DNA from: Zoogloeaceae bacterium | GTDB lineage: Bacteria > Pseudomonadota > Gammaproteobacteria > Burkholderiales > Rhodocyclaceae | NCBI GenBank assembly: GCA_024235675.1 | Contig: JACKLZ010000001.1 | Coordinates: 124,001-188,000, forward strand | Length of the DNA stretch: 64,000 nucleotides | Reading direction: 5' to 3' | Shown: piece by piece, positions 15,698 through 23,207 of the stretch | Position numbering within the stretch: position 1 is the stretch's first letter | How the letters are laid out: each line of letters opens with the position of its first letter | Made by a program: the position numbers and the translations under genes | Notes under the pieces: generated by a model | What the model was told of the DNA's origin: nothing | Database searches by the model: none | Seen by the model: only the letters and a program-made list of their open reading frames with translations

Positions 15698-16954
15698 CTA
15701 CGGTTTTCGGGACGGAACATCTATAGCCCACATCGCTGTCACAGCCTTGTGTGCATCCTTTGCCGACATCCTACCGAAACCATTGGCACCCCATCTGACA
15801 CCCCACGAATTAGCAAACTTGATTGAGGAGTCGCCGTGATCGAAGCCCACGATCACAACAGCGTGACGCCCCATCTGACGCTCCTTATCGGCGAGTCGAA
15901 TGAGGCCGGTTTTGGCGGCGTCATCTGACATCCAAGCGACAGTGACCTTAACTTCTGCCAGGACCGGCCGTCCTCGTGTGAGTTGCTGCGGAATGTCTTC
16001 ATAGCGTGAAAGCCGGAACATCCTGGCGCGAAAACTGGCGGCGGCCTCATCCATATCTTTCCACGTGACACCTTTGGGCAGATCTCTCGAACCAGCGACA
16101 TATGGCCAGCGATCCTCAGGCGGTGCGCCAAAGGTCTCAGCAACGTACAAAGCAGCAGCCATGTCGGTTCCTTCTGCTTTTGGCCCAAACCGGTCGATAC
16201 TCTTGGCTTTTTCATACATATACCGGGCTGAAAGCGTGACAGGGCGTCTTTGCTGCGCAAGTGAAGCCTCCATGGCCGTCACGACAGCTAGTCCCGCAAC
16301 CGCGCCCTCCGGTCCCGAGTCTCGGATACGGACCCACTGAGAGAGATCTGCAGGCTCGACTGAAACGAGGGATTCCCAGTGTCGCCACCCCAACCACGCC
16401 GCGACGGTCAGGACAATGAAACCACCAGAAGCAGTCAAAGCATGGCGCCGTGCTATTACGGGGACAGCGCGAGTGGGCGCGGAAACGCGTTTTGAGAATC
16501 CAGGGATCTTCTCCAATGCCTGTGCGAGAAGATCGATGTCTTGCCTCCAATGTCGGTCAGTCAATTCCAGTGCGTGGCGCTGGAGCAGCGGTTTCAAATC
16601 TGCAGGCACGTCCGTTTCACTCGGCATTGCTGCTGAAATCAGGATGGGTATCACGCGGACACCACGATCCAGAGCTCGACTGATTTCCATGCGGACCCAG
16701 TCCCTCGGGTCATCGAGTCGCCGATGGGCAGCGTCGTCGGTGACATCCGACCAGCGCGGACCGATCATCGCTATCAGTGCCACACATGAGTCGAGCGCAT
16801 GGTCCAGCGCTTTCGTATAGTCCTCGCCCGCCTCCAATGTGTCTACATCGCGGAAAATCGAATCACGCCCAAAGATCTCCGATAGATCGTCAGCAAGTCG
16901 CCCCGCTGCGACGTCGCTGTCACTGCGTCGGTAGCTTATGAAAACTCCTGCCAT
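15698..16954 (-). CDS. TIR domain - transmembrane helix - degenerate papain-fold (C1-like) protein
   Basis: The product has 418 residues, starting at the ATG at 16954 (MAGVFISYRRSDSD). An in-frame extension to 17074 adds 40 residues without family support. Residues 1-150 form a TIR domain: strand A VFISYRRSD, FRDVDTLEAGEDY, then DWVRMEISRALDRGVRVIPI. E90 there lines up with the NADase glutamate of SARM1-type TIR domains. A hydrophobic helix (about 174-191, GGFIVLTVAAWLGW) would anchor it. Residues 205-415 read as a C1 papain fold: LSARYMYEKAK, a late WPYV, H364 in GRHAVVIVGFD and N382 in NSWG. The Cys motif (family form QGxCGSCWAF) is SGPEGAVAGL at 213-222, so both the catalytic Cys and the oxyanion Gln are gone. 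I infer a membrane-tethered NAD-consuming effector with a binding-only protease fold. It is divergent from the 17723-20442 operon and has lower GC than its flanks. Confidence 0.82.
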   Translation of the reverse strand: MAGVFISYRRSDSDVAAGRLADDLSEIFGRDSIFRDVDTLEAGEDYTKALDHALDSCVALIAMIGPRWSDVTDDAAHRRLDDPRDWVRMEISRALDRGVRVIPILISAAMPSETDVPADLKPLLQRHALELTDRHWRQDIDLLAQALEKIPGFSKRVSAPTRAVPVIARRHALTASGGFIVLTVAAWLGWRHWESLVSVEPADLSQWVRIRDSGPEGAVAGLAVVTAMEASLAQQRRPVTLSARYMYEKAKSIDRFGPKAEGTDMAAALYVAETFGAPPEDRWPYVAGSRDLPKGVTWKDMDEAAASFRARMFRLSRYEDIPQQLTRGRPVLAEVKVTVAWMSDDAAKTGLIRLADKERQMGRHAVVIVGFDHGDSSIKFANSWGVRWGANGFGRMSAKDAHKAVTAMWAIDVPSRKP

Positions 16955-17722
16955 GACTACATTCCCGATGCGGATCTGTCTCTCGGTTCCCGAAGGTTGA
17001 CGGTCGTGAGCAAATTGGTTACGACATAACTTTGCTTTATCCAGACAGTTTTGCCGGATAACATCATCGCACATGTATTACATTCGTCGTAAGCTATTGT
17101 TTTGCTAACAAAATACAGCGGCATGTAAAATAAACCGGCAGAAAAGGCCGCAAGCGGGCGACACTGCGCAGTGTCGCCAACCCTAGCGCACCTTTAGGCG
17201 GAAAGCATACCGCTTCTGCCGGACGGCAGCTATCCGGCTCACCTTCCGACAGGCGGGTCATGGCCGGAACTGCACGTTCGAGATACCCCAAGAGCGGCCA
17301 TTGGACGCAAAGGTGCTACCAGCGGCCGCGTCTCGGCCATGCCTGCCGCGCGAGAATCAGCGTTTGGCAGTCAGCAATGCGGCGGTAAGCGGCCCCTCGG
17401 CATCGAACTGCTTTCCCGCAGGGCGACCGAGCACCTCCGAACGACGATGGCAGAACGATAACGGTGCCTCGCCATCCAGCCGCAGCGCTGAAACTCCTAT
17501 GGGCTGGGTGTTGACCTTCACTGCGGCAATCGATGGCCATTCAGCTGCGCTGGCGCCGCCGGCAGCGAGAGTCGTCGACCTGCAATTCGCAGACGATCCT
17601 TCGATGGCCACTTCCTCGGAAATCTGCCACACCCAGTGTTCGCTTATCCGTGAAGAATCACGCAATCAGAACTTGTTGTCGTAATTTAAACTGGAAAATC
17701 AGAACAACAAGGAGCACATCCG
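16955..17722. other. Divergent regulatory/non-coding region of the accessory island
   Basis: The 768 bp separate the TIR gene from the two-gene operon. They contain an 11-bp dyad ATGTA-T-TACAT (17073-17083) close to the TIR start, a 22-bp perfect palindrome (17157-17178) and a small hairpin CGTGA-AGAA-TCACG (17649-17662) ahead of the operon. Possible short frames at 17301-17684 and its antisense lack ribosome binding sites and recognisable motifs. About 12 bases around 17434 recur in the region right of the operon, which may point to old repeat remnants. Confidence 0.45.
17157..17178. repeat. 22-bp perfect palindrome
   Basis: The arm GGCGACACTGC at 17157-17167 is followed at once by its exact reverse complement at 17168-17178. 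It lies between the divergent TIR gene and the operon. It could be an operator for a dimeric regulator or a cruciform-type site. Confidence 0.8.
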
Positions 17723-19090
17723 GTGACAGAGTCCAGTTCGTCGATCGAATCGATCGCACCTCAAAAAAATGTACTTTGGATCGGATTTCTCTTGGTGGCA
17801 CTCCTGCTCGGCGGATTGGTCTATCAGCAGATCGAACTGACCAAGCAGTTGTTGGTTCTGACCGAAAATCAAGCGCGAACTGCGAAAAAAACCGAGGCCA
17901 TGTTGGGGATCCTCGATCAAACACTCAAGGACGTTTCGAGCAAATCAGAACAGCAGAGTGTGTTGATTCATCGAGCCTTGGGAAACGCCCTTCCCATGGT
18001 AGTGCCAGAAGAAACGGCCCGGGTTTTTGAAGAAGTGGAGAAGCAACTCTCAAATCCTGAAACGTGGCCGGCAGAAATTGCTGCCGTCGAAGTGCTTACG
18101 GACAAAGTCAGGAAAGCGATCGACGAATCGCCTCCCTGGGTTCAGGAAGCCTTGCTGCCGAGAGTCGTGCCCATCCGCTGGACGCTCGAAGGGCTCTGGC
18201 TTCTTGGGCAAGGTCGGCCGACTGACATCGTTGTTCTTGATGATGTTGCACAGCGTATTGCCACTCACCGACTGAACCGCCCGCAGAAGACGCCGGATGA
18301 GATGGCCTCTCGCCTAAAAGAAGCAAGCGCGGAGCTTGAGGTGCTCGCGCCGGGCCTTGCGAAAGAAGCTGCGAAATTGAAAGCACAGCAAGCCATTGAT
18401 GGAACTGCTGACTTGGCAGAGGCGCTCGTTGGTTTGGAGGGCTTCGACGGTGCTGAGATCGAGGCCTTGCGTCCTCATTTGCAGTCCGCTTTTCAACGGG
18501 AGCAACTGCGGGCCAGGCTCGATGTGATGGAAGGCGAAGCAAGCCGGTTTAAAGAAATCAACCCACAGGACCTCAAGGAACGTGTTGCAACATCGTTCTT
18601 TCATGCTGTGCAGGACCTACGATTGGCCGCCTTGGCCACGAAGATGGCAGACAAGGAGATTGCCAATCGTATCGATGCTTTGATGAAGACAGCCGCTGAC
18701 AATATGAACTTGGTCCGGGCTGAGGCAAGTCGACGCGCGGCCGTGCAACTGCGTGAGTATCAAATATGGGCCCTTAAGAACATCAACGCGGTCCCGTCGC
18801 TGAAGCAGCTTCAAGATCAGCAGATCAAGCAGATCAAATCGGTCATCGATCGCAACAATCCTTTAGGGGGCGAACGAAAGTCTGCGGAGCAACGGGGTCA
18901 AGATCAACTTGCTGAACAATTGATTTTGCAACTCGGCGTCATTGACGCTCGATTGCTGGATGATGCCGTCGGTGAGTGGTATCGCAGGGTATTCAGTGAC
19001 CGCTTCGGTAGTCTCGATGGCCCGCATCAGGCGAAAGTTGTTGAGGGATTTGCAGTCGCCTCCAAGAAAGAAATCGAGGGCCGGCTGTGA
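17723..19090 (+). CDS. Membrane-anchored coiled-coil protein, unknown function
   Basis: I do not recognise this 455-residue protein. A single N-terminal hydrophobic helix (about 18-36, WIGFLLVALLLGGLVYQQI) follows a short Ser/Glu-rich tail, and the bulk should lie outside the cytoplasm. Residues 38-90 read as a coiled coil (ELTKQLLVLTENQARTAKKT). The rest is almost wholly helical, rich in Glu, Lys, Ala and Leu, with no cysteine and no enzymatic motif. The GTG start has a good ribosome binding site (AAGGAG, eight bases upstream). The stop overlaps the next gene (GTGA), so the pair is translationally coupled. The role may be a scaffold, chaperone or immunity partner of the nuclease-like protein, but this is inference from context. 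Confidence 0.85.
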   Translation: MTESSSSIESIAPQKNVLWIGFLLVALLLGGLVYQQIELTKQLLVLTENQARTAKKTEAMLGILDQTLKDVSSKSEQQSVLIHRALGNALPMVVPEETARVFEEVEKQLSNPETWPAEIAAVEVLTDKVRKAIDESPPWVQEALLPRVVPIRWTLEGLWLLGQGRPTDIVVLDDVAQRIATHRLNRPQKTPDEMASRLKEASAELEVLAPGLAKEAAKLKAQQAIDGTADLAEALVGLEGFDGAEIEALRPHLQSAFQREQLRARLDVMEGEASRFKEINPQDLKERVATSFFHAVQDLRLAALATKMADKEIANRIDALMKTAADNMNLVRAEASRRAAVQLREYQIWALKNINAVPSLKQLQDQQIKQIKSVIDRNNPLGGERKSAEQRGQDQLAEQLILQLGVIDARLLDDAVGEWYRRVFSDRFGSLDGPHQAKVVEGFAVASKKEIEGRL

Positions 19091-20442
19091 TTGCCAGGAC
19101 TGCCCTTGCCATGGTGCTGTTGTTGGCGAATGGCACGACCATGGCAAAGGGCGTAGCTGAACTCGATCCGGGTACGCTTCGGAATTATCAAGATATTAAA
19201 ACATGGCATGAACGTTACCTCTCGGCAGAGCAGGGGCGCCAGGGTCGGACAGAGGCATTGAGGACGATTGTCAGATCGGGATCGCTCGGCGAGCGTGGCC
19301 TGCAACGGATCTTTGGAGACTTCAAAGGTCGGATGGCCCTCGATCCGCGAATTCCGGGTGTTGAGAAAACAGCGCGCTTGCTCGCCTCGTCCAATCGCTC
19401 ACAAGTGAAAGGCCACACACGCGAACTGCTCTATGCAGCGAATCTGCACACCGATGGGCGGAACACGCTTGTCCAGATGAGTCGAAAGCTCGATCGTGCG
19501 TGGGGTATGACGGATGCAGATATCGTCTTGCGGAATCGTGCCACTGGCCTCTACGGCCGGATCGAAGTCAAAGACTATTCCCTGCGTTCCCAGATATCCA
19601 ACCAGGACAAGCTCAAGGTGCAGATGAGCAAAATGGGTCGGGAATGGCAGCGCACTGGTCAACTACAGTTTTGGATGAATCGCCACGGCATCACACCCGA
19701 GCTCCAACGACACGCTCGACGTGCCGGGATTGTTACGCTGTCCAGCGTGGCGACGGGGAGTCGGGTACCGCCTGGTACGCAATCCTTTGATCAGGCACTC
19801 GCCCGGATCGACAATCAGTTCGCCAGAACGGCGCAAGTCCGCGCGCTCTCAGGTAGCGCTATGGTCGGCTTTGGTGCTGCGATGCTATGGGAGGCCTTAC
19901 CGGGCACGGTGTCCGTGATTCGCGAAGTTGCCACCGGTGATGCGAGCACTGCTGATTGGATGCGCTTGGGGAGTTCAAGTAGTTATACGTTCGGTGGTGC
20001 TGGGCTGATGTCGTCAGGCGCAGCGATGCTTCTAGCGCCTCAGCTAAGCGAAGTTGCTCAAAGCAAGATATATGGTCTTGCGCCGCGCTTAGGCTGGCTA
20101 TCGGTCGCATCAGTTGGTGTTGGCGTTGGTATTGATTGGCTGAGATATCGACGCGGTGCAATTTCATCTGATCAGTTCTGGAAATCTGCAGTTCGTTCTT
20201 CAGCTGTTTCTGCAACTGCTTTAGCCGGGGCATGGGTTGGTGGAATCGCGGGGTCTTATGCGTCCCCAACGGGAGCTGCATTGGGAGCGGCATTGGGTGG
20301 CGCTGCTGGGGCAGCCGCCGCTGAGGTGGCCGGGGGCGCGGTGCTCGTGGAGATTGAGCGTCGAAAGCGTGAGGAATTTAACCGAGTGTTCGGCGATACG
20401 GTGAGTCGAAGCTATGGATACGTTGGCGTCAGAGCGGAATGA
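19087..20442 (+). CDS. Exported PD-(D/E)XK nuclease-like protein with glycine-zipper membrane tail
   Basis: The product has 451 residues. Residues 1-20 are a signal peptide (cleavage near MAKG). Residues 25-240 carry a restriction-endonuclease-fold pattern: E113 in KGHTRELLYAANL, D143/D145 in MTDADIVLRN, then E160-x-K162 in YGRIEVKDYS. The order E...D...ExK fits Holliday-resolvase/REase toxin domains. From about 250 the protein changes to hydrophobic Gly/Ala-rich segments (253-275, 298-318, 333-350, 372-425). The last has dense GxxxG/AxxxG spacing (AALGAALGGAAGAAAAEVAG) of the kind seen in pore-forming or membrane-inserting glycine zippers, followed by a charged tail. I infer an envelope-located nuclease or toxin delivered across or into a membrane. 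It overlaps the upstream gene by four bases. No immunity gene is evident downstream, so the upstream membrane protein is the candidate partner. Confidence 0.8.
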   Translation: MIARTALAMVLLLANGTTMAKGVAELDPGTLRNYQDIKTWHERYLSAEQGRQGRTEALRTIVRSGSLGERGLQRIFGDFKGRMALDPRIPGVEKTARLLASSNRSQVKGHTRELLYAANLHTDGRNTLVQMSRKLDRAWGMTDADIVLRNRATGLYGRIEVKDYSLRSQISNQDKLKVQMSKMGREWQRTGQLQFWMNRHGITPELQRHARRAGIVTLSSVATGSRVPPGTQSFDQALARIDNQFARTAQVRALSGSAMVGFGAAMLWEALPGTVSVIREVATGDASTADWMRLGSSSSYTFGGAGLMSSGAAMLLAPQLSEVAQSKIYGLAPRLGWLSVASVGVGVGIDWLRYRRGAISSDQFWKSAVRSSAVSATALAGAWVGGIAGSYASPTGAALGAALGGAAGAAAAEVAGGAVLVEIERRKREEFNRVFGDTVSRSYGYVGVRAE

Positions 20443-21049
20443 CCACCCCGCCGTGAGCCACCGCCCAAAGCGGGTGGGCGGGATCTTTAGCGGATCAACG
20501 GAGGGGGGGGCGTTTACCTCCCTTGGCTTGAAGAAGGGTGAGCGGTTGCCGTAGCGCGGACTGTAGTTGATCATTTCGTTGGAGGTGAATGTTGTTCTGG
20601 GCGCATTCAGTCGGCTGAAACTCTACCAAAAAGCCGTTCAGCCAGGCCAACCTCGACGCCTCTACCTGGCCACAAGCGGAAATTTGATGATTCTGGAAAG
20701 CAGCCCTCCGAACGACTGCCGAACGTCGTTACCGCCAGTTCAATGAATAGGAAACCCGCCGTTCGACGACGCTGAGCGCCGTGTGGCAGCTGCCCGCCGC
20801 ACTGCCGCCGCTCAATCGGTGCAGCGTGGCCGACAGCAACGGCCGACGACCGGAAATCGCCACTTCGACAGGTTTTAGAGTGAAGCTGTTCTTTTGGCGT
20901 CCGATCTGAAGAGAGCGGGCAGTCAGCGTCTGGCCGATCGGGGTCAAAGCCCGCTGTCAAGCACAGGCGATTTGTCCGAGGCCAGTCGCGTCGGTTGGGT
21001 TGAGCAGCGCGAAGTCAACATGCGGCGTCGCGCCGCCGCGCGCGCATGT
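20443..21049. other. Non-coding right flank of the accessory island
   Basis: A stem CCGCCCA/TGGGCGG at 20461-20481 followed by GATCTTT is a weak terminator for the two-gene operon. The remaining ~550 bp contain several out-of-frame short frames and no supportable gene. Base composition is moderate, and the string CCTCCGAACGAC (20705-20716) also occurs at 17434-17445. It is best regarded as decayed or repetitive intergenic DNA. Confidence 0.45.
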
Positions 21050-22111
21050 TTATTGAGCATCGTCCCGAATGTTCAAAACAATCTTCCCCACGTGCTTCTT
21101 CTCCAGAAACAGACGTTGCGCGTCGCAGATCTGTTCGAGCGGAAAGCGGTGCGCCACGACGGGCGCGATCTTGCCTTGTTCGATCCAGCGGATCAGGCCC
21201 TGGAACACGTCCGTCCCGAGCACCGTGCAGCCGAAGAGGCTGAGGTCTTTGAGGTAGAGGGTGCGGACATCCAGATCGACAATCGGGCCGGCGATGGCGC
21301 CGGAGACAGCGTAGCGGCCGCCGGGGCGTAGCACGTCGAGGTATTGCGGCCATTGCGGGCCGGCGACGAGGTCGATGACGACGTCGATGCTGTTTGCGCC
21401 GATGATGTCGGTCAGCACTGCGTCGCGGGGGATGACTTCGTCGGCGCCCAGATCGCGTAGTGCCGGGGCTTTGCTCGGGGTGGAGACCGCCAGTACGTAG
21501 GCGCTGCGCGCTTTGGCGAGCTGAATGGCGGCGGAGCCGACGCCGCCGGAGGCGCCGGTGATGAGCACGCGCTCACCGGGTGTGACCTGGCTGCGGGTGA
21601 GCATGTTCTCGGCGGTGGAGTAGGAGCAGGGGAAGGACGCAAGCTCGACGTCGGTCAGCGGGCTGTTGATGGCGTGGGCGTGGCGGCTGGCCACCGCGGT
21701 GAATTCGGCGAATCCGCCGTCGCATTCCGAGCCGAAGTACCAGGGCTGCTCGCGCACTTTGCCGCCGGCTTCGCGCAGGCAGGGTTCGATGAGGATGCGC
21801 TCGCCGATGCGGGATGTATCGACGCCGTTGCCGACCGCCACGATGTGGCCGCACACGTCGGCACCCTGGATGCGCGGGAGCTTGAGCGCTTCGCCGGTCC
21901 AGCTGGCATCGTCTGCGGCGTTGTCGTTCTTGGAATACCAGCCGATGCGGGTGTTGATGTCGGTGTTGTTGACGCCGGCTGCGCTGACGCGGATCAGCAC
22001 CTCTCCAGGGGCGGGGGTCGGGACGGGGATGTCGGTGCTGACTTTCAGCATCTCCATGCCACCGTGGCCAATGAGTTGGACACCGCGCATGGTCGTGGGT
22101 TGGGGGTTCAT
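21050..22111 (-). CDS. Zinc-type alcohol dehydrogenase-like / quinone oxidoreductase family protein
   Basis: This 353-residue MDR-superfamily NAD(P)H-dependent oxidoreductase has an N-terminal GroES-like domain (GEVLIRVSAAGVNNTDINTR, then GADVCGHIVAVG) and a Rossmann domain with the dinucleotide loop TGASGGVGSAAIQ. The structural zinc cysteine cluster of classic alcohol dehydrogenases is absent, which favours the QOR group. The ATG at 22111 overlaps the TetR gene stop (ATGA). The gene is therefore cotranscribed with, and probably controlled by, that repressor. A detoxifying quinone or enone reductase is likely. The substrate is unknown. Confidence 0.88.
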   Translation of the reverse strand: MNPQPTTMRGVQLIGHGGMEMLKVSTDIPVPTPAPGEVLIRVSAAGVNNTDINTRIGWYSKNDNAADDASWTGEALKLPRIQGADVCGHIVAVGNGVDTSRIGERILIEPCLREAGGKVREQPWYFGSECDGGFAEFTAVASRHAHAINSPLTDVELASFPCSYSTAENMLTRSQVTPGERVLITGASGGVGSAAIQLAKARSAYVLAVSTPSKAPALRDLGADEVIPRDAVLTDIIGANSIDVVIDLVAGPQWPQYLDVLRPGGRYAVSGAIAGPIVDLDVRTLYLKDLSLFGCTVLGTDVFQGLIRWIEQGKIAPVVAHRFPLEQICDAQRLFLEKKHVGKIVLNIRDDAQ

Positions 22112-22632
22112 GAGGGAATTCCTTCGAGAAGTTGCAGGGCGGCGTTTTCTGCCGCGTGAATGGCTTGCTCGCCCAGCAAGGGCCAGGCGGCCGAGGCGCC
22201 TTCGTGGAGCAGGAAGAGGGCTTGCGCCAGATCGGGCCGGCCGCTGAGGCGTGCCATCAGCGCGACCATGTCCTGCTTGTGATGGCGGACGGCGGCGACA
22301 ATCTGCGGCTGGCCAGGAAAGGCGACGAAGGCGCTCATCGACAGGCAGCCGTGCGGCGCATCGTGTTTCATCCATTCGCCGAGACGCTTGAAGAGGTGCC
22401 GCAGGGCGTCTTTGCCCGGGGGCGGTTCGCCATCGCTGAGGAAGCCGAGGTAGCGCGCATGACGGTGTTCCAGCGCGCCGATCACCATGGCTTCTTTCGA
22501 GGGAAAGTGCCGGTAAAGGGTGCGCAGGCTGACATCGGCCGCCGTTTTGAGCTCGGCCACGCTGGGCTCGGCAAAGCCTTGTCGGCTGAATGCCTGTTCG
22601 AGACGCGCGGCGATTTGTTGGTGGAGGGGCAT
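22108..22632 (-). CDS. TetR-family transcriptional repressor
   Basis: This 174-residue regulator has an N-terminal helix-turn-helix (about 8-52, ADVSLRTLYRHFPSKEAMV) and a ligand-binding domain containing the Cys of HGCLSMSAF. The ATG at 22632 is preferred over an upstream TTG because GAGG lies six bases before it. It is the first gene of a two-gene operon with the quinone oxidoreductase (four-base overlap). A duplicated inverted repeat sits directly upstream, which suggests autorepression relieved by an electrophile or aromatic ligand. Confidence 0.9.
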   Translation of the reverse strand: MPLHQQIAARLEQAFSRQGFAEPSVAELKTAADVSLRTLYRHFPSKEAMVIGALEHRHARYLGFLSDGEPPPGKDALRHLFKRLGEWMKHDAPHGCLSMSAFVAFPGQPQIVAAVRHHKQDMVALMARLSGRPDLAQALFLLHEGASAAWPLLGEQAIHAAENAALQLLEGIPS

Positions 22633-22644
22633 TGCAGGCCTCAA

Positions 22645-22689
22645 GGTAGAATGGTTGATCTACCTGCAGGGTAGAGCAAGTGTTCTACC
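22645..22689 (-). promoter_or_regulatory. Duplicated TetR-type operator
   Basis: Two copies of GGTAGA-N8-TCTACC lie at 22645-22664 and 22670-22689, with centres 25 bp apart. They sit immediately upstream of the TetR gene start. Identical arms and spacing in both copies indicate a real protein-binding site. Confidence 0.85.
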
Positions 22690-22924
22690 GAGGTCAAATG
22701 CCGGGGCAAGCACGCCGCTAAGTCTCAGTGAAGCGAAGTCCGGCGGCGGCTGAAGACCGATGGGCCGCCATGCGCCGGGCGCCTCCTGGCACCCGACACC
22801 CGTTTGTGCGCCATGATCCGTCCCGATGCGCTCAGCCGGATTCGTCGGTGCCAGATGCTGACGAAGCGAGGTGGCGCTGGCTTCTGCCTTGACTCGACGT
22901 CGTTGTGCGATGCACAATGCCGCC
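22690..22924. other. Intergenic region between TetR and SulP loci, left part
   Basis: No gene is supportable. A promoter-like TTGACT (22889-22894), an 18-bp spacer and CACAAT (22913-22918) point right, towards the small ORF and the SulP gene. Confidence 0.4.
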
Positions 22925-23065
22925 ATGAACGTAGTCGCCGCGCGCCGCTCAATCCCATCGCAATGCATCCGTCTCAATGGCTTTGCCGTGCATGGCGCGC
23001 AGCCCGTCAACTATCGCGGCGCTGCCCTGCCGCGTGGCTACTTCTGCGCTGTAACACCCCCCTGA
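22925..23065 (+). CDS. Possible 46-residue leader ORF upstream of the SulP transporter gene
   Basis: A frame beginning MNVVAARRSIPSQ and ending in RGYFCAVTPP before the stop lies 140 bp ahead of the SulP start. The promoter-like sequence above would place the transcript start at or next to the ATG, so it may be leaderless. The Pro-Pro-stop ending is of the kind that can slow ribosomes. The composition (Arg, Pro, aromatic, two Cys) is not that of a membrane peptide. It could be a regulatory leader for the anion transporter. Evidence is thin. Confidence 0.3.
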   Translation: MNVVAARRSIPSQCIRLNGFAVHGAQPVNYRGAALPRGYFCAVTPP

Positions 23066-23207
23066 TCTACGTCTGAAGGCGCCCCGCGCCATCTCGTCGG
23101 CGACGCAGGTGCGTTGCCGCTGGGTCTTCTTCGCCCGTCGTGTTGTCGGGTGTCGTGCGTTTCCTGTTCTTCTTCATTCGGCCATTACGGCCGACATACC
23201 GATAACT

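Noticed and set aside
15522..15839. 105-codon plus-strand frame overlapping the end of the TIR gene
   Set aside because: No ribosome binding site, no motif, and antisense to the conserved NSWG region of the TIR protein.
16955..17074. 40-residue N-terminal extension of the TIR protein
   Set aside because: It is Cys/Arg-rich and unlike TIR proteins, which begin right at the MAGVFISY strand.
17301..17684. 127-codon plus-strand frame between the island genes
   Set aside because: No ribosome site, low-complexity composition and similar-length frames on the other strand.
20607..20960. 117-codon minus-strand frame right of the island
   Set aside because: Composition of decayed intergenic DNA, with no start signal and no motif.
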